Assembly: GCA_036494815.1 (NCBI GenBank)
Contig: DASXNV010000018.1
Span: forward strand, 1 to 64,000
Direction of reading: 5' to 3'
Source of the DNA: Poindextera sp036494815
GTDB lineage: Bacteria > Pseudomonadota > Alphaproteobacteria > Caulobacterales > Caulobacteraceae
Length of the DNA stretch: 64,000 nucleotides
The notes under the pieces were generated by a model that was given only the letters and a program-made list of their open reading frames with translations, was not told where the DNA came from and searched no databases. Below are positions 26,494 through 35,072 of the stretch, in pieces. The position numbers and the translations under genes are program-made. The stretch's first letter is position 1. Each line of letters opens with the position of its first letter.

Positions 26494-28119
26494 ATGATCG
26501 ACTGGGCCTATGCGGACGTTTGGGAACAGATCGCCGCCGCCATCCCCGACCGTCCCGCCCAGATTCAGGCCGACCGCACGCTCACCTGGCGCGAGTTCGA
26601 CCGGCGCTCCAACGCCCTTGCAGCCCATCTGCTGCGGGCCGGCCTGCAGCGCCAGGCCAAGGTCGGCGCCTTCCTTTTCAACGCGCCGGAATATCTCGAA
26701 ACCTACTACGCGGCGTTCAAGGCGGGCCTGGTCCCGTTCAACACCAATTATCGCTACGGCGCCGAGGAACTCACCTATCTGTTCGACAACGCCGACGCCG
26801 AAGCGATCGTCTTCCACGCCGAATATGCGCCGCTGATCGACACCATCCGCGCTCGCCTGCCCCGGATCCAGGCCTGGATCGCCGTGGCCCAGTCCGGCCA
26901 TTCAATCCCCGACTGGGCGGTGGACTACGAAACCATCGCCGCCCCCGGCGCGGGCCGCGTGGCGGCGCCCTGGGGCCGCTCGGGGGAAGATCAGCTGTTC
27001 CTCTATACCGGGGGCACCACCGGCATGCCCAAGGCGGTCATGTGGCGCCAGGACGACCTGTTCAACGTGCTGGGGGCCGGCGGCAACCTGCTGCTGGGGA
27101 TCGAGCCCCTGACCAGCGCCGAGGAAGCCGGCGAACGCGCCATGGCTGCGACCGAACCGAACCTGCTGCTGGCCGCGGCGCCGCTGATGCACGGCACGTC
27201 ACAGTTCACCGCGCTCGGAACCCTGGTCACCGGCGGCGCGGTGGCCGTGTTGCCGTCAAACCGCTTCAACGCCCTGGAGCTGTGGGACGAGGTCGACCGG
27301 CTCAAGGTCAACACCATGGCCATTGTCGGCCAGGCCTTCGCCGCGCCCATGCTGGAGGCCCTGGAGGCCAATCCCGGCCGCTGGGACACCTCCAGCGTAC
27401 GCCGGATCGGCTCTTCCGGCACGGTGTGGAACTTCGAAAACAAGCAGGGCCTGCTGCGCCACATCCCCGGGACCATCCTGTTCGACAGCCTGGGCTCGTC
27501 GGAAGCCGTGGGCCTGGGCGCCTCCATGTCGGCGGCGGGCCAGACGGCCGAGACCGCGCGGTTCATGGTCGGACCCAACAGCGCGGTCTTCACTGACGAC
27601 GGCCGCAGGGTTGAGCCGGGGTCGGGCGAGCGCGGCCTGGTGGCCACCGCCGGCTTCGTGCCCGTGGGCTACTACAAGGACCCGGAAAAGTCGGCCAAGA
27701 CCTTCCGTATCTATGAGGGCCGGCGCTGGTCGGTGCCCGGCGACTACGCCACGGTGGAGGTCGACGGCGCCATGACCCTGTTGGGCCGCGGCTCCCAGGT
27801 GATCAATACCGGCGGCGAAAAGGTCTTCCCCGAAGAGGTGGAGGAGGCGCTGAAGCGTCACCCGTTTGTGCGCGACGCCGTTGTGGTGGGCGTGCCCGAC
27901 GCCCGCTTCGGCGAACGGGTCTGCGCGGTGGTGGAGCTGGAGCCGGCTGCCGAGGGCGTGACCCTGGAGGTCCTCGCCCTGCACGTCCGCGCCCAGCTGG
28001 CCGACTACAAGGCCCCGCGCGCCCTGGTCCTGGCCCCGGTGTCGCGAGCCCCCAACGGCAAGGTCGACTACAAGGCCAGCAAGGCCCTGGCGATCGAGGC
28101 GCTGAAGATCAGCGCTTGA
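26494..28119 (+). CDS. Acyl-CoA synthetase (AMP-forming)
   Basis: 541 aa ANL-superfamily ligase from ATG 26494, with GAGGAAG upstream. The P-loop-like motif YTGGTTGMPKAVMW (about 171-184) binds ATP. GRGSQVINTGGEKVFPEEVE (A8 motif) marks the hinge, and the C-terminal PNGKVDYK contains the catalytic Lys. It activates a fatty or related carboxylic acid to its CoA thioester, the entry step to beta-oxidation. It is divergent from the antiporter gene. No CAAAC-N4-GTTTG site is seen upstream. Confidence 0.93.
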   Translation: MIDWAYADVWEQIAAAIPDRPAQIQADRTLTWREFDRRSNALAAHLLRAGLQRQAKVGAFLFNAPEYLETYYAAFKAGLVPFNTNYRYGAEELTYLFDNADAEAIVFHAEYAPLIDTIRARLPRIQAWIAVAQSGHSIPDWAVDYETIAAPGAGRVAAPWGRSGEDQLFLYTGGTTGMPKAVMWRQDDLFNVLGAGGNLLLGIEPLTSAEEAGERAMAATEPNLLLAAAPLMHGTSQFTALGTLVTGGAVAVLPSNRFNALELWDEVDRLKVNTMAIVGQAFAAPMLEALEANPGRWDTSSVRRIGSSGTVWNFENKQGLLRHIPGTILFDSLGSSEAVGLGASMSAAGQTAETARFMVGPNSAVFTDDGRRVEPGSGERGLVATAGFVPVGYYKDPEKSAKTFRIYEGRRWSVPGDYATVEVDGAMTLLGRGSQVINTGGEKVFPEEVEEALKRHPFVRDAVVVGVPDARFGERVCAVVELEPAAEGVTLEVLALHVRAQLADYKAPRALVLAPVSRAPNGKVDYKASKALAIEALKISA

Positions 28120-28236
28120 GCTTTCCGCCCCATTACCATTTTTTCACCCCAATGCCGGGCGAAAGACTTTATCACTCCGACAAACCGTGTGGCGCGGTGG
28201 TCGCCTAAACCCGCGCTTTTTGGGGCAGGATCCTCC

Positions 28237-30291
28237 ATGAAATCGTTCTTTCTCGCCAGTTGCGCCGTCCTGGCGTTGTCCGCGTTCAATCCCGTCCTGG
28301 CCGCCGACGCCACCGGGACGGACCCGGCCGCCGTGGCCACCCCGCACTATGGGGCCTGGGGCTATGACCTGACCGGAGAAGATCCGGCCGCGTCGCCGGG
28401 GACGGACTTCTTCAACTACGCCAACGGCAAGTGGGTCGACCGCGAGCAGATCCCCGCCGATCGCACGCGCTTCGGCAATTTCGACAAGCTGGCCATCCTG
28501 TCGGAAAACCGCACGCGCCTGATCATCGAATCCGCGGCGGCCGGCCGGTCCAGCGACCCCGACGCCGCCAAGATCGGCGCCGTCTATCGCGCCTTCATGG
28601 ACGAGACCCATATCCAGGCCCTGGACGCCAAGCCCCTGACCGCCGATCTCGACGCCATCCGCGGCGAGAGGAGCTATGCGGATATCGCCGCCCTCATGGG
28701 CGCCGCGCCCAAAAGCTTCCAAAGCTCGGTGTTCGACATCGGCATCCAGACCGACCAGAAGGCGCCCACACACTACGCCGTCTATATGGACACCAGCGGC
28801 ATGGGCCTGCCGGACCGCGACTATTATCTGGAGCCGCAGTTCGCCGAGAAGAAGCAGGCCTATGAGGCCTATGTGGCCAGGATGCTGGGCCAGATCGGCT
28901 GGGCCGACCCGGAAGCCCAGGCCAAGGCCATCGTCGCCTTCGAGACCGAGATCGCCAAGGTCAGCTGGTCGGTCGCCGAAGAACGCGACGTGGACAAGAC
29001 CTACAACCCAATGACCGTCGCCGAACTGGCCAAATTCGCGCCCGGCTTCGACTTCAAGGCCTTCCTGGGCGCCGCGGATCTGGGCTCGGCCGACCGGGTG
29101 ATTCTGGCCGCCAACACCGCCTTCCCCAAGGTTGCGGCCATCTACGCCAAGACCCCGATCGAGACCCTGAAGGCCTGGCAGGCCTTCCATGTGGTCGACA
29201 GCGCCGCCCCCTATCTCTCCGACCGCTTCGTTGCGGCCCGGTTCGAGTTCCGCAACAAGACCCTGGCCGGCCAGCCGCAGATCCGCCCCCGCTGGAAGCG
29301 CGGCGTCGCCGTGGTTCAAGACACCCTCGGCGAGTCTGTGGGCCGCCTCTATGTGGCGCAATATTTCACTCCCGAGGCCAAGGCCCAGATGGACGCCCTG
29401 GTGGGCGAGCTGAAGACCGCCCTGCATAACCGCATCGAGCGGCTGACCTGGATGGAGCCGGCCACCAAGGCCAAGGCCGAGGAGAAACTGGCCAAGTTCA
29501 CCGTCAAGATCGGGTATCCCGTCAAGTGGCGCGACTATTCCCCCCTAAGCGTCAGCGACGACGATCTCTATGGCGATATCGAACACAGCCAGGCCTATGA
29601 GTGGCGCCGCCAGGTGCGCCGCCTCAACGACCCGGTCGACAAGCTGGAGTGGGGCATGACCCCCCAGACGGTGAACGCCTATTATAACTCCACCAATAAC
29701 GAGATCGTCTTCCCGGCCGCGATCCTGCAGCCGCCCTTCTTCGACCCCAGCGCCGATCCGGCCATCAATTATGGCGGCATCGGCGCGGTGATCGGCCACG
29801 AGATGACCCACGGATTCGACGACCAGGGCCGCAAATCCGACGGCGACGGCGCCCTTACCGACTGGTGGACCCCTACCGACGCCGCCAAATTCCAGGTCCA
29901 GGCCGCCCGCCTGGGCGCGCAGTATTCCGCCTTCGAGCCCGTTGCCGGCGCCCACATCAAGGGCGACCAGACCATGGGTGAGAATATCGCCGACATGGGC
30001 GGAGTGCTGCTGGCTCTGGACGCCTATCACGCCTCGCTGCACGGCAAACCGGCCCCGGTGATCGATGGCCTGACCGGCGATCAGCGGGTGTTCCTGGGCT
30101 TCGCCCAGGTCTGGCGGCAAAAGGTGCGCGAGGACGCCCTGCGCCAGCAACTGACCACCGACCCGCACTCCCCGGCCCACTACCGCGTGGTCGGCACGGT
30201 GCGCAATGTGGACGCCTGGTACGACGCGTTTGGGGTCAAGCCCACGGACCCGATGTATGTGGCCCCCGACCAGCGGGTGCGGATCTGGTAA
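28237..30291 (+). CDS. M13 family zinc metallopeptidase
   Basis: 684 aa, neprilysin/PepO type. A Sec signal peptide (about 1-22, ending VLAAD) shows it is periplasmic or secreted. The M13 N-terminal domain spans about 48-430. The catalytic HEMTH is at 521-525 (HExxH), preceded by the NAYYNSTNNEIVFPAAILQP substrate-binding stretch, and the third zinc ligand Glu582 is in GENIADMGG. The end DPMYVAPDQRVRIW matches the family's VWxW-like C-terminus. It degrades peptides outside the cytoplasm. Monocistronic; no membrane anchor is evident. Confidence 0.95.
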   Translation: MKSFFLASCAVLALSAFNPVLAADATGTDPAAVATPHYGAWGYDLTGEDPAASPGTDFFNYANGKWVDREQIPADRTRFGNFDKLAILSENRTRLIIESAAAGRSSDPDAAKIGAVYRAFMDETHIQALDAKPLTADLDAIRGERSYADIAALMGAAPKSFQSSVFDIGIQTDQKAPTHYAVYMDTSGMGLPDRDYYLEPQFAEKKQAYEAYVARMLGQIGWADPEAQAKAIVAFETEIAKVSWSVAEERDVDKTYNPMTVAELAKFAPGFDFKAFLGAADLGSADRVILAANTAFPKVAAIYAKTPIETLKAWQAFHVVDSAAPYLSDRFVAARFEFRNKTLAGQPQIRPRWKRGVAVVQDTLGESVGRLYVAQYFTPEAKAQMDALVGELKTALHNRIERLTWMEPATKAKAEEKLAKFTVKIGYPVKWRDYSPLSVSDDDLYGDIEHSQAYEWRRQVRRLNDPVDKLEWGMTPQTVNAYYNSTNNEIVFPAAILQPPFFDPSADPAINYGGIGAVIGHEMTHGFDDQGRKSDGDGALTDWWTPTDAAKFQVQAARLGAQYSAFEPVAGAHIKGDQTMGENIADMGGVLLALDAYHASLHGKPAPVIDGLTGDQRVFLGFAQVWRQKVREDALRQQLTTDPHSPAHYRVVGTVRNVDAWYDAFGVKPTDPMYVAPDQRVRIW

Positions 30292-30464
30292 GAAGCGCCT
30301 GAGTTTGGCCGGCGGTTGATGCGCCGGCCACGCCCTTCCTAAATCACCGTCATGGCCGTGCTTGTCGCGACGGCCCATGCCGTGACGGTCCCGCCGCGAC
30401 AAACATGGCCATGACGGAAAGGTCGGCGGTCAACGAAAGGGCGGGCTCTCAACAGCTCCGCTTG

Positions 30465-30484
30465 TTTTGACAAAACCGTCAAAA
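30465..30484. promoter_or_regulatory. TTTTGAC-N6-GTCAAAA palindrome
   Basis: A 7+7 base perfect inverted repeat that lies 20 bases beyond the T-run of the candidate small RNA. A related palindrome is found at 30708-30723. Both place TTGAC and GTCAA in inverted orientation, which may mark a common DNA-binding protein or a pair of outward promoter elements. Confidence 0.4.
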
Positions 30485-30503
30485 ATGATCGGCGATCACC
30501 CTG

Positions 30504-30628
30504 AAAAACTTGAGCCCGCCGCGGGGGATAGTCGCGGCGGGCTCTGAAGCCTGAAGGTGTAGGGCGTTTCCTCCCCGAAACGCCGGAGACCGTGGGTATC
30601 TGACGACCCTCTTGTCTCTCGCAGGACT
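30504..30628 (-). ncRNA. Candidate small RNA, about 120 nt
   Basis: Read on the minus strand, TTGACA (30658-30653) could be a -35 element; no clear -10 is seen. The transcript would then fold into three hairpins. The first is GAGAC pairing with GTCTC around an inner GGGT/ACCC stem. The second is GGCGTTTC-GGGGAG-GAAACGCC (30584-30563), a perfect 8-bp stem with a purine loop. The third is a perfect 12-bp stem (30544-30512) followed by AAG and five T residues, a textbook terminator. No gene ends on this strand nearby, so the terminator has no other client. I cannot match it to a named RNA family. Confidence 0.55.
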
Positions 30629-30707
30629 AGAAGAACCGCATTTTGCCGGGACTGTCAATCTTTCGACGACCTAATGCCATTCGTCCATTTTCACGACCCC
30701 GTGTTTT

Positions 30708-30723
30708 TTGACAGAAATGTCAA
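30708..30723. promoter_or_regulatory. TTGACA-N4-TGTCAA palindrome
   Basis: A perfect 6+6 base inverted repeat with spacer GAAA, about 50 bases upstream of the small RNA's proposed -35 element (minus strand). It is in the AT-rich part of the gap and similar in sequence to the palindrome at 30465-30484. Confidence 0.4.
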
Positions 30724-30899
30724 TTTCCTGTTTCAGCAAGGGAATATAGCGCTACCAAACACGCCAATCACCTGCGCAAACCTCCGCCAAACCCGGCCTC
30801 TCGCAAAGACAGGCGCTCGAATAAATTTCGAAATTGCATTTTTGTTGCGGGATTCGTTCAAGACGGTCGCCCTATGGACCGGATCGACAGCCCCCCACC

Positions 30900-31859
30900 C
30901 TAAGCGCCGAGTCGGGCGGCCAGGGCGTCGGCGGCAGGCGATTGGGGCTCGAAGGCGAATTCCGGACGAGTGACCGACACCGGACCGACACCCTGGGCGC
31001 TGAGCGCGGCGGCGATATCGAACAGGTCGCTGGTCTGGGCCAGAAGCCCGTTGGCGCGGCGAGAGGCGCCCTTGGCGAGGAAGGCCTCCGTCGCGGCCTC
31101 GGCCGAAGCCGACTGCTCCGGCGGCCAGGCCAGAAGGCTGAGCCGGCGGGCGCGGGCGCGGGCTTCGACCACACCCAATAGCCGGCGCACCGACTCCACG
31201 TGGCCAGCGGTCCAATCAGCGGCGAGACCGGCGGCGAGCTGGGCCTGGCTCTTGAGGATCACCCCATCGGACAGGATCTTCAGGCCATTGGCGCGCAAGG
31301 TGGCGCCCGTGGTGGTGATATCGACCACCAGTTCCGCGGCGCCGGTGGCGGGGGCGCCCTCGGTGGCTCCGCCGGACTCGACGATGCGATAGTCGACAAT
31401 ACCCAGCCGGCCGAAAAAGGCGCGGGTCTGGGCGGTGTATTTGGTGGCCACCCGCAGGCGGCGGCCGGTGCGTGTGGCGTAGTGGGCGGCCACCTCGTCC
31501 ACATCGGCCATGCTGTCCACGTCGATCCAGCTCTTGGGCGCGGCCACCACCAGGTCGGCGCGGCCGAAGCCCAGGGCGCGCAGCAGCATCACCCGATCCT
31601 GCATGTGCTCGCCGCGCTCGCGCAGCAGGTCCTCGCCGGTCACGCCCAGGTGGATGTCGCCGGCGTCCAGCGCCGCGGCGATGTCGGCGGCCGACAACAG
31701 TTGCACCACCACCCCCGGCAGGCCGACGATCTCGGCGCGATAACCGCGCTCGCCCCCCTCGACCTCAAGCCGAAAGCCGGAATCGGCCAGCCAGGCCTCG
31801 CACTGTTCCTTCAGGCGGCCCTTGGAGGGCAGGCCGACGATCATGGGCGCCTCGCTCAT
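30900..31859 (-). CDS. hisG: ATP phosphoribosyltransferase catalytic subunit
   Basis: 319 aa. It condenses ATP with PRPP, the first step of histidine synthesis. The two-lobed catalytic core is clear (VGLPSKGRLKEQCEAWL; ELVVDITTTGATLRANGLKI as the PRPP loop). About 90 residues follow the core, longer than the short HisG forms that pair with HisZ. That tail (ending GVGPVSVTRPEFAFEP) does not look like the PII-like regulatory domain of long HisG. The start overlaps the hisZ stop by one base (TGATG), so it is the last gene of hisS-hisZ-hisG. Confidence 0.95.
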   Translation of the reverse strand: MSEAPMIVGLPSKGRLKEQCEAWLADSGFRLEVEGGERGYRAEIVGLPGVVVQLLSAADIAAALDAGDIHLGVTGEDLLRERGEHMQDRVMLLRALGFGRADLVVAAPKSWIDVDSMADVDEVAAHYATRTGRRLRVATKYTAQTRAFFGRLGIVDYRIVESGGATEGAPATGAAELVVDITTTGATLRANGLKILSDGVILKSQAQLAAGLAADWTAGHVESVRRLLGVVEARARARRLSLLAWPPEQSASAEAATEAFLAKGASRRANGLLAQTSDLFDIAAALSAQGVGPVSVTRPEFAFEPQSPAADALAARLGA

Positions 31860-32992
31860 CAGGCAACCCCCGCCCAGGCCCTTGCCGGCCGCACCATGCA
31901 GCCCACCGCCCCGGGCTTGCCGCCGCCGCCCAGGCGCGCTTGCAGGGCGTCGTAGCGGCCCCCGCCGGCCACGGCGCTGGCCTCGCCCAGGGCGGCGCTG
32001 CGCACCTCGAACAGCACGCCATCGTAATAGCCAAAGGCGCGGCCGAAGCCGGTGGCCAGGATCACCCGATCCTCCGGCGCGGCGGCCTCGTCCAGGGCCA
32101 GGAGGCGCTGGGACCAGGCGTCCAGGGCGCCGTCGAGCCCCAGGCCGCCTTCCCGGGCCAGGGCGGCGATACGATCCAGCGCCGGGCGCGGACTGTCGGC
32201 GATGTCCAGATAGCGACGGATCAGGCCAGCCTCGGCCCCGGTCAGGCGCGGGGCCTTCGCCGCTTCGGACCGTTCGATCAGGCGATGGGCGATTTCGGCG
32301 GCGGAGCGGCCGCCCACGGGCTGAATGCCCGCCAGCGCCCATAGGTCCTGCAGCACGGCGGTGGCCTCGGCCTGGGGCAGATCGGCCAGCAGGCCGGCGA
32401 TCCGGTCGCCCTGGCGTTCCTGGCCGATCTCGGCCTGAGCCCGCTCCAGCTCGGCGCTCATGGTCCGGGGACGCGAAAAGGCGCGGATCAGCCGGTTGGT
32501 CAGGGGCTCGGCCAGGCCCAGCGCCCCGATGAAGGCGCGATAGAGGCCCACATCGCCCAGGCGCAGGGTCAGGTCATCTCGCCCACCGGCCACGGAGGCG
32601 CGCCAGGCCAGGCTGGCCGCCTCGGCGTCGGCGGCGGCGATGCGCGTATCGCCAAAGGCTTCCAGCCCGACCTGCAGGAATTCCTCGGCATGGTCGGCGC
32701 CCACCGGCGAAACCCGGAAGGCGCGCCCCTCATAGACATAGCGCCCCTCGTCGGCGCCCGAGGCGATGTGGCCGCGCGCCACGGGGATGGTGAAATCGGG
32801 CCGCAGGCAGGCTTCCTCGCCGCCCTGGCCCTGAACCACGAACAGGCGCGCATGCATGGCCTCGCCGGCCAGGTCGAGCAGCAGGCCCAAGGGTTGGATC
32901 ACGGGCGGATCCACAGCCTGCGCGCCGAGGGCCGCGAAAGGCGCGCGAATGGCGGCCAGGACCTCGGAGGGAACGGCCGGCTCCAGCCTCAC
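31859..32992 (-). CDS. hisZ: ATP phosphoribosyltransferase regulatory subunit
   Basis: 377 aa from GTG 32992, which overlaps the hisS stop as GTGA. HisZ is a HisRS-like protein without tRNA charging activity that activates and gives histidine feedback to HisG. Class II synthetase-like motifs are visible (CLRPDFTIPVARGHI; AGGGRYDALQARLGG near the C-terminus). Upstream GTG/ATG options would overlap hisS further. It is sandwiched between hisS and hisG with overlaps on both sides, so stoichiometric translation is likely. Confidence 0.93.
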   Translation of the reverse strand: MRLEPAVPSEVLAAIRAPFAALGAQAVDPPVIQPLGLLLDLAGEAMHARLFVVQGQGGEEACLRPDFTIPVARGHIASGADEGRYVYEGRAFRVSPVGADHAEEFLQVGLEAFGDTRIAAADAEAASLAWRASVAGGRDDLTLRLGDVGLYRAFIGALGLAEPLTNRLIRAFSRPRTMSAELERAQAEIGQERQGDRIAGLLADLPQAEATAVLQDLWALAGIQPVGGRSAAEIAHRLIERSEAAKAPRLTGAEAGLIRRYLDIADSPRPALDRIAALAREGGLGLDGALDAWSQRLLALDEAAAPEDRVILATGFGRAFGYYDGVLFEVRSAALGEASAVAGGGRYDALQARLGGGGKPGAVGCMVRPARAWAGVA

Positions 32993-34458
32993 GACGCGGC
33001 GTCCACGATGCGGCGGACGGTCTCCACCAGGGCCGAGCGCGCCACGGTGACCTGGCCCGGCCGATCCTCGCGCCACTGCTGATTGTCGGTAATGCCAGCG
33101 GCCAGGATGCGGCCCTGGTCCAGATCCTTGATGGTCACCTGGCCGGCGGCGATCTCATCGCCGCCCATGATCACCGCGGCCGGCGCCAGGCGGCGGTCGG
33201 CATATTTCATCTGCGGCCGCATGCCCGAGCTTCCCAGATAGACCTCGGCGGCGACACCGGCGGCGCGCAGCTCGGCGGCGGCGGCGAAATAGTGCTCCAT
33301 TGCCGTGGCGTCCAGCACCAGCACAACCACCGGCCCGCGAACCTCCCCGGCGGCGTCCCGGCCCGCGGAGCGCAGGGCCGCGGCCAGGCGGGAAATGCCG
33401 AACGAAAAGCCGGTGGCCGGCGTGCGCTCGCCGGTGAAGCGGGCCACCAGGTCGTCATAGCGCCCGCCGCCGCCCACCGAACCGAAGCGCACAGCCTGGC
33501 CGCGCTCGTCGGTGGTGTCCAGCAGCAGCTCGGCCTCGAACACCGCGCCCGTATAATATTCCAGGCCCCGCACGATGGAGGGATCGAAGCTGGCCCGGGC
33601 CGAACCCACGCCCAGGCTGTTCAGGGCCGCGTCGATCTTGTTCAGCTCTCCCAAGCCTTCATCGCCTTCGGCCGAGCCGCCGATCACATTGGCCAGGTTG
33701 GCCAGGGTCGCGCCCCGATCCTCACGGCCCGCGGCCACAAAGGCCAGCACCCGTTCGGCCGCCGCCGCGCCCAGCTTGGCGCCCGGAGTGAAGGCGCCGG
33801 ACTCGTCCTTGCGGCCCTCGCCCAGCAGATAGCGCACGCCGTCCGTCCCCAACCGATCCAGCTTGTCCACCGCCCGCAGCACCGCCAGCCGCTGGCCCGC
33901 ATCCTCGACCCCGGCCGCGCCGAGCACGCCGTTGAGCAGTTTGCGGTTGTTGATCTTGACCACCGCCTGGCCGGGCTGCAGCCCAATGGCCTCGAGCCCC
34001 TCGGCCATCATGGCGATCATTTCGGCGTCGGCTTCCGGGCGCGCCGAGCCCACCGTGTCGGCGTCGCACTGGATGAATTCGCGAAAACGCCCCGGCCCCG
34101 GCTTTTCGTTGCGCCACACCGGCCCCACCGCATAGCGGCGGAACGGCTTGGGCAGGGTCTCCCAGAACTGGGCCGAGAAGCGGGCGAGCGGCGCGGTCAG
34201 GTCATAGCGCAGCGCCATCCACTGCTCGTCGTCATCCTGCAGGGCGAACACGCCCTCATTGGGCCGATCGCTGTCGGGCAGGAACTTGCCGAGGGCGTCG
34301 GCATATTCGAAGGCGCCGGTGTCCAGGCGCTCGAAACCATAGCGTTCATAGACCGCCGAAATCGCCTCGATGATCCGCCGCTCGGCGCGCAGGTCGCCGG
34401 CGCGCCTGTCGATAAAGCCGCGGGGCGTGCGGGCGGCGGGGCGGAAGGTCTCGGTCAT
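32989..34458 (-). CDS. hisS: Histidyl-tRNA synthetase
   Basis: 489 aa class II aminoacyl-tRNA synthetase. Motif 2 lies in FRRYAVGPVWRNEKPGPGRFREF, histidine A motif in VRGLEYYTGAVFE, motif 3 in FSFGISRLAAAL, and the C-terminal anticodon-binding domain begins near PVVVLVLD. It is a little longer than the ~420 aa bacterial norm, as in alphaproteobacteria. It is the first gene of the hisS-hisZ-hisG operon. Confidence 0.97.
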   Translation of the reverse strand: MTETFRPAARTPRGFIDRRAGDLRAERRIIEAISAVYERYGFERLDTGAFEYADALGKFLPDSDRPNEGVFALQDDDEQWMALRYDLTAPLARFSAQFWETLPKPFRRYAVGPVWRNEKPGPGRFREFIQCDADTVGSARPEADAEMIAMMAEGLEAIGLQPGQAVVKINNRKLLNGVLGAAGVEDAGQRLAVLRAVDKLDRLGTDGVRYLLGEGRKDESGAFTPGAKLGAAAAERVLAFVAAGREDRGATLANLANVIGGSAEGDEGLGELNKIDAALNSLGVGSARASFDPSIVRGLEYYTGAVFEAELLLDTTDERGQAVRFGSVGGGGRYDDLVARFTGERTPATGFSFGISRLAAALRSAGRDAAGEVRGPVVVLVLDATAMEHYFAAAAELRAAGVAAEVYLGSSGMRPQMKYADRRLAPAAVIMGGDEIAAGQVTIKDLDQGRILAAGITDNQQWREDRPGQVTVARSALVETVRRIVDAAS

Positions 34459-34588
34459 GCCTCGGGCGCTTAAAGGATCGCGGGGATATGAGCAAGAAAG
34501 CAGGACCCGGTAGGGCGGCGTTTACTCCTCAGGGTTAACAGGGGAAAACCACGTTTTCCGCCCCAGTCCCCCGCGCGAAAGGCCCGCC

Positions 34589-35062
34589 ATGTCCTGCGAT
34601 GTCGCGATCGCCGCCTTTTTGATGTTCAGCTCGGCCGGCGACACAGCCCCGCCCGCGCCCATGACCGCCGTTACCGCCGCGACCACCTCGGTCTCGCAGG
34701 AGCCGTTCTTTCGCGACATCGTGCTGCGGGCCACGGGCCTGAAAGCCGCCGTGGAGGCCTATCGCGCCGAGCTTGGCGCGCGTGCGGACGCGGCGCCGCT
34801 CAAGGGGTTCGACACCTTCACCGCCAGGATCGGCGAGCTGTCCGCCCTGGACCAGAAGGGCCACGAACTGCTCAAGGCGCGCGGCACCGACGGCGACCTG
34901 AAATGCATCCTGCACGGCATCTCCCAGGACCTGCCGCTGAAACTGGCCGCCGTCAGCGACGCCAAGACCGGCCACGACCAGGATCTCGCCCTGCGCGACA
35001 TGGCCTATCTGCTCAACGACAATGTGGAAGTGATCACCGCACCCCCAGCGCCGCCGGTTTAG
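34589..35062 (+). CDS. Small exported protein of unknown function
   Basis: 157 aa. A short hydrophobic N-terminus (CDVAIAAFLMFSSAGDTA) suggests a signal peptide or anchor. The rest is predicted helical with regularly spaced Leu and charged residues (about 40-145). GAAAGG upstream of ATG 34589 supports the start. I do not recognise the family. It is divergent from hisS and ends 10 bases before the convergent M20 peptidase gene. Confidence 0.6.
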   Translation: MSCDVAIAAFLMFSSAGDTAPPAPMTAVTAATTSVSQEPFFRDIVLRATGLKAAVEAYRAELGARADAAPLKGFDTFTARIGELSALDQKGHELLKARGTDGDLKCILHGISQDLPLKLAAVSDAKTGHDQDLALRDMAYLLNDNVEVITAPPAPPV

Positions 35063-35072
35063 CGCGGGGTCC

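Larger units (their letters stand above)
30292..30899. other. Long convergent intergenic region with RNA-like structure
   Basis: 608 bases between the convergent M13 peptidase and hisG genes with no protein-coding frame that convinces. It contains a probable minus-strand small RNA with a strong terminator and two TTGAC/GTCAA palindromes on either side of it. The part nearest hisG (about 30640-30860) is AT-rich for this genome. Nothing further is assigned. Confidence 0.7.
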
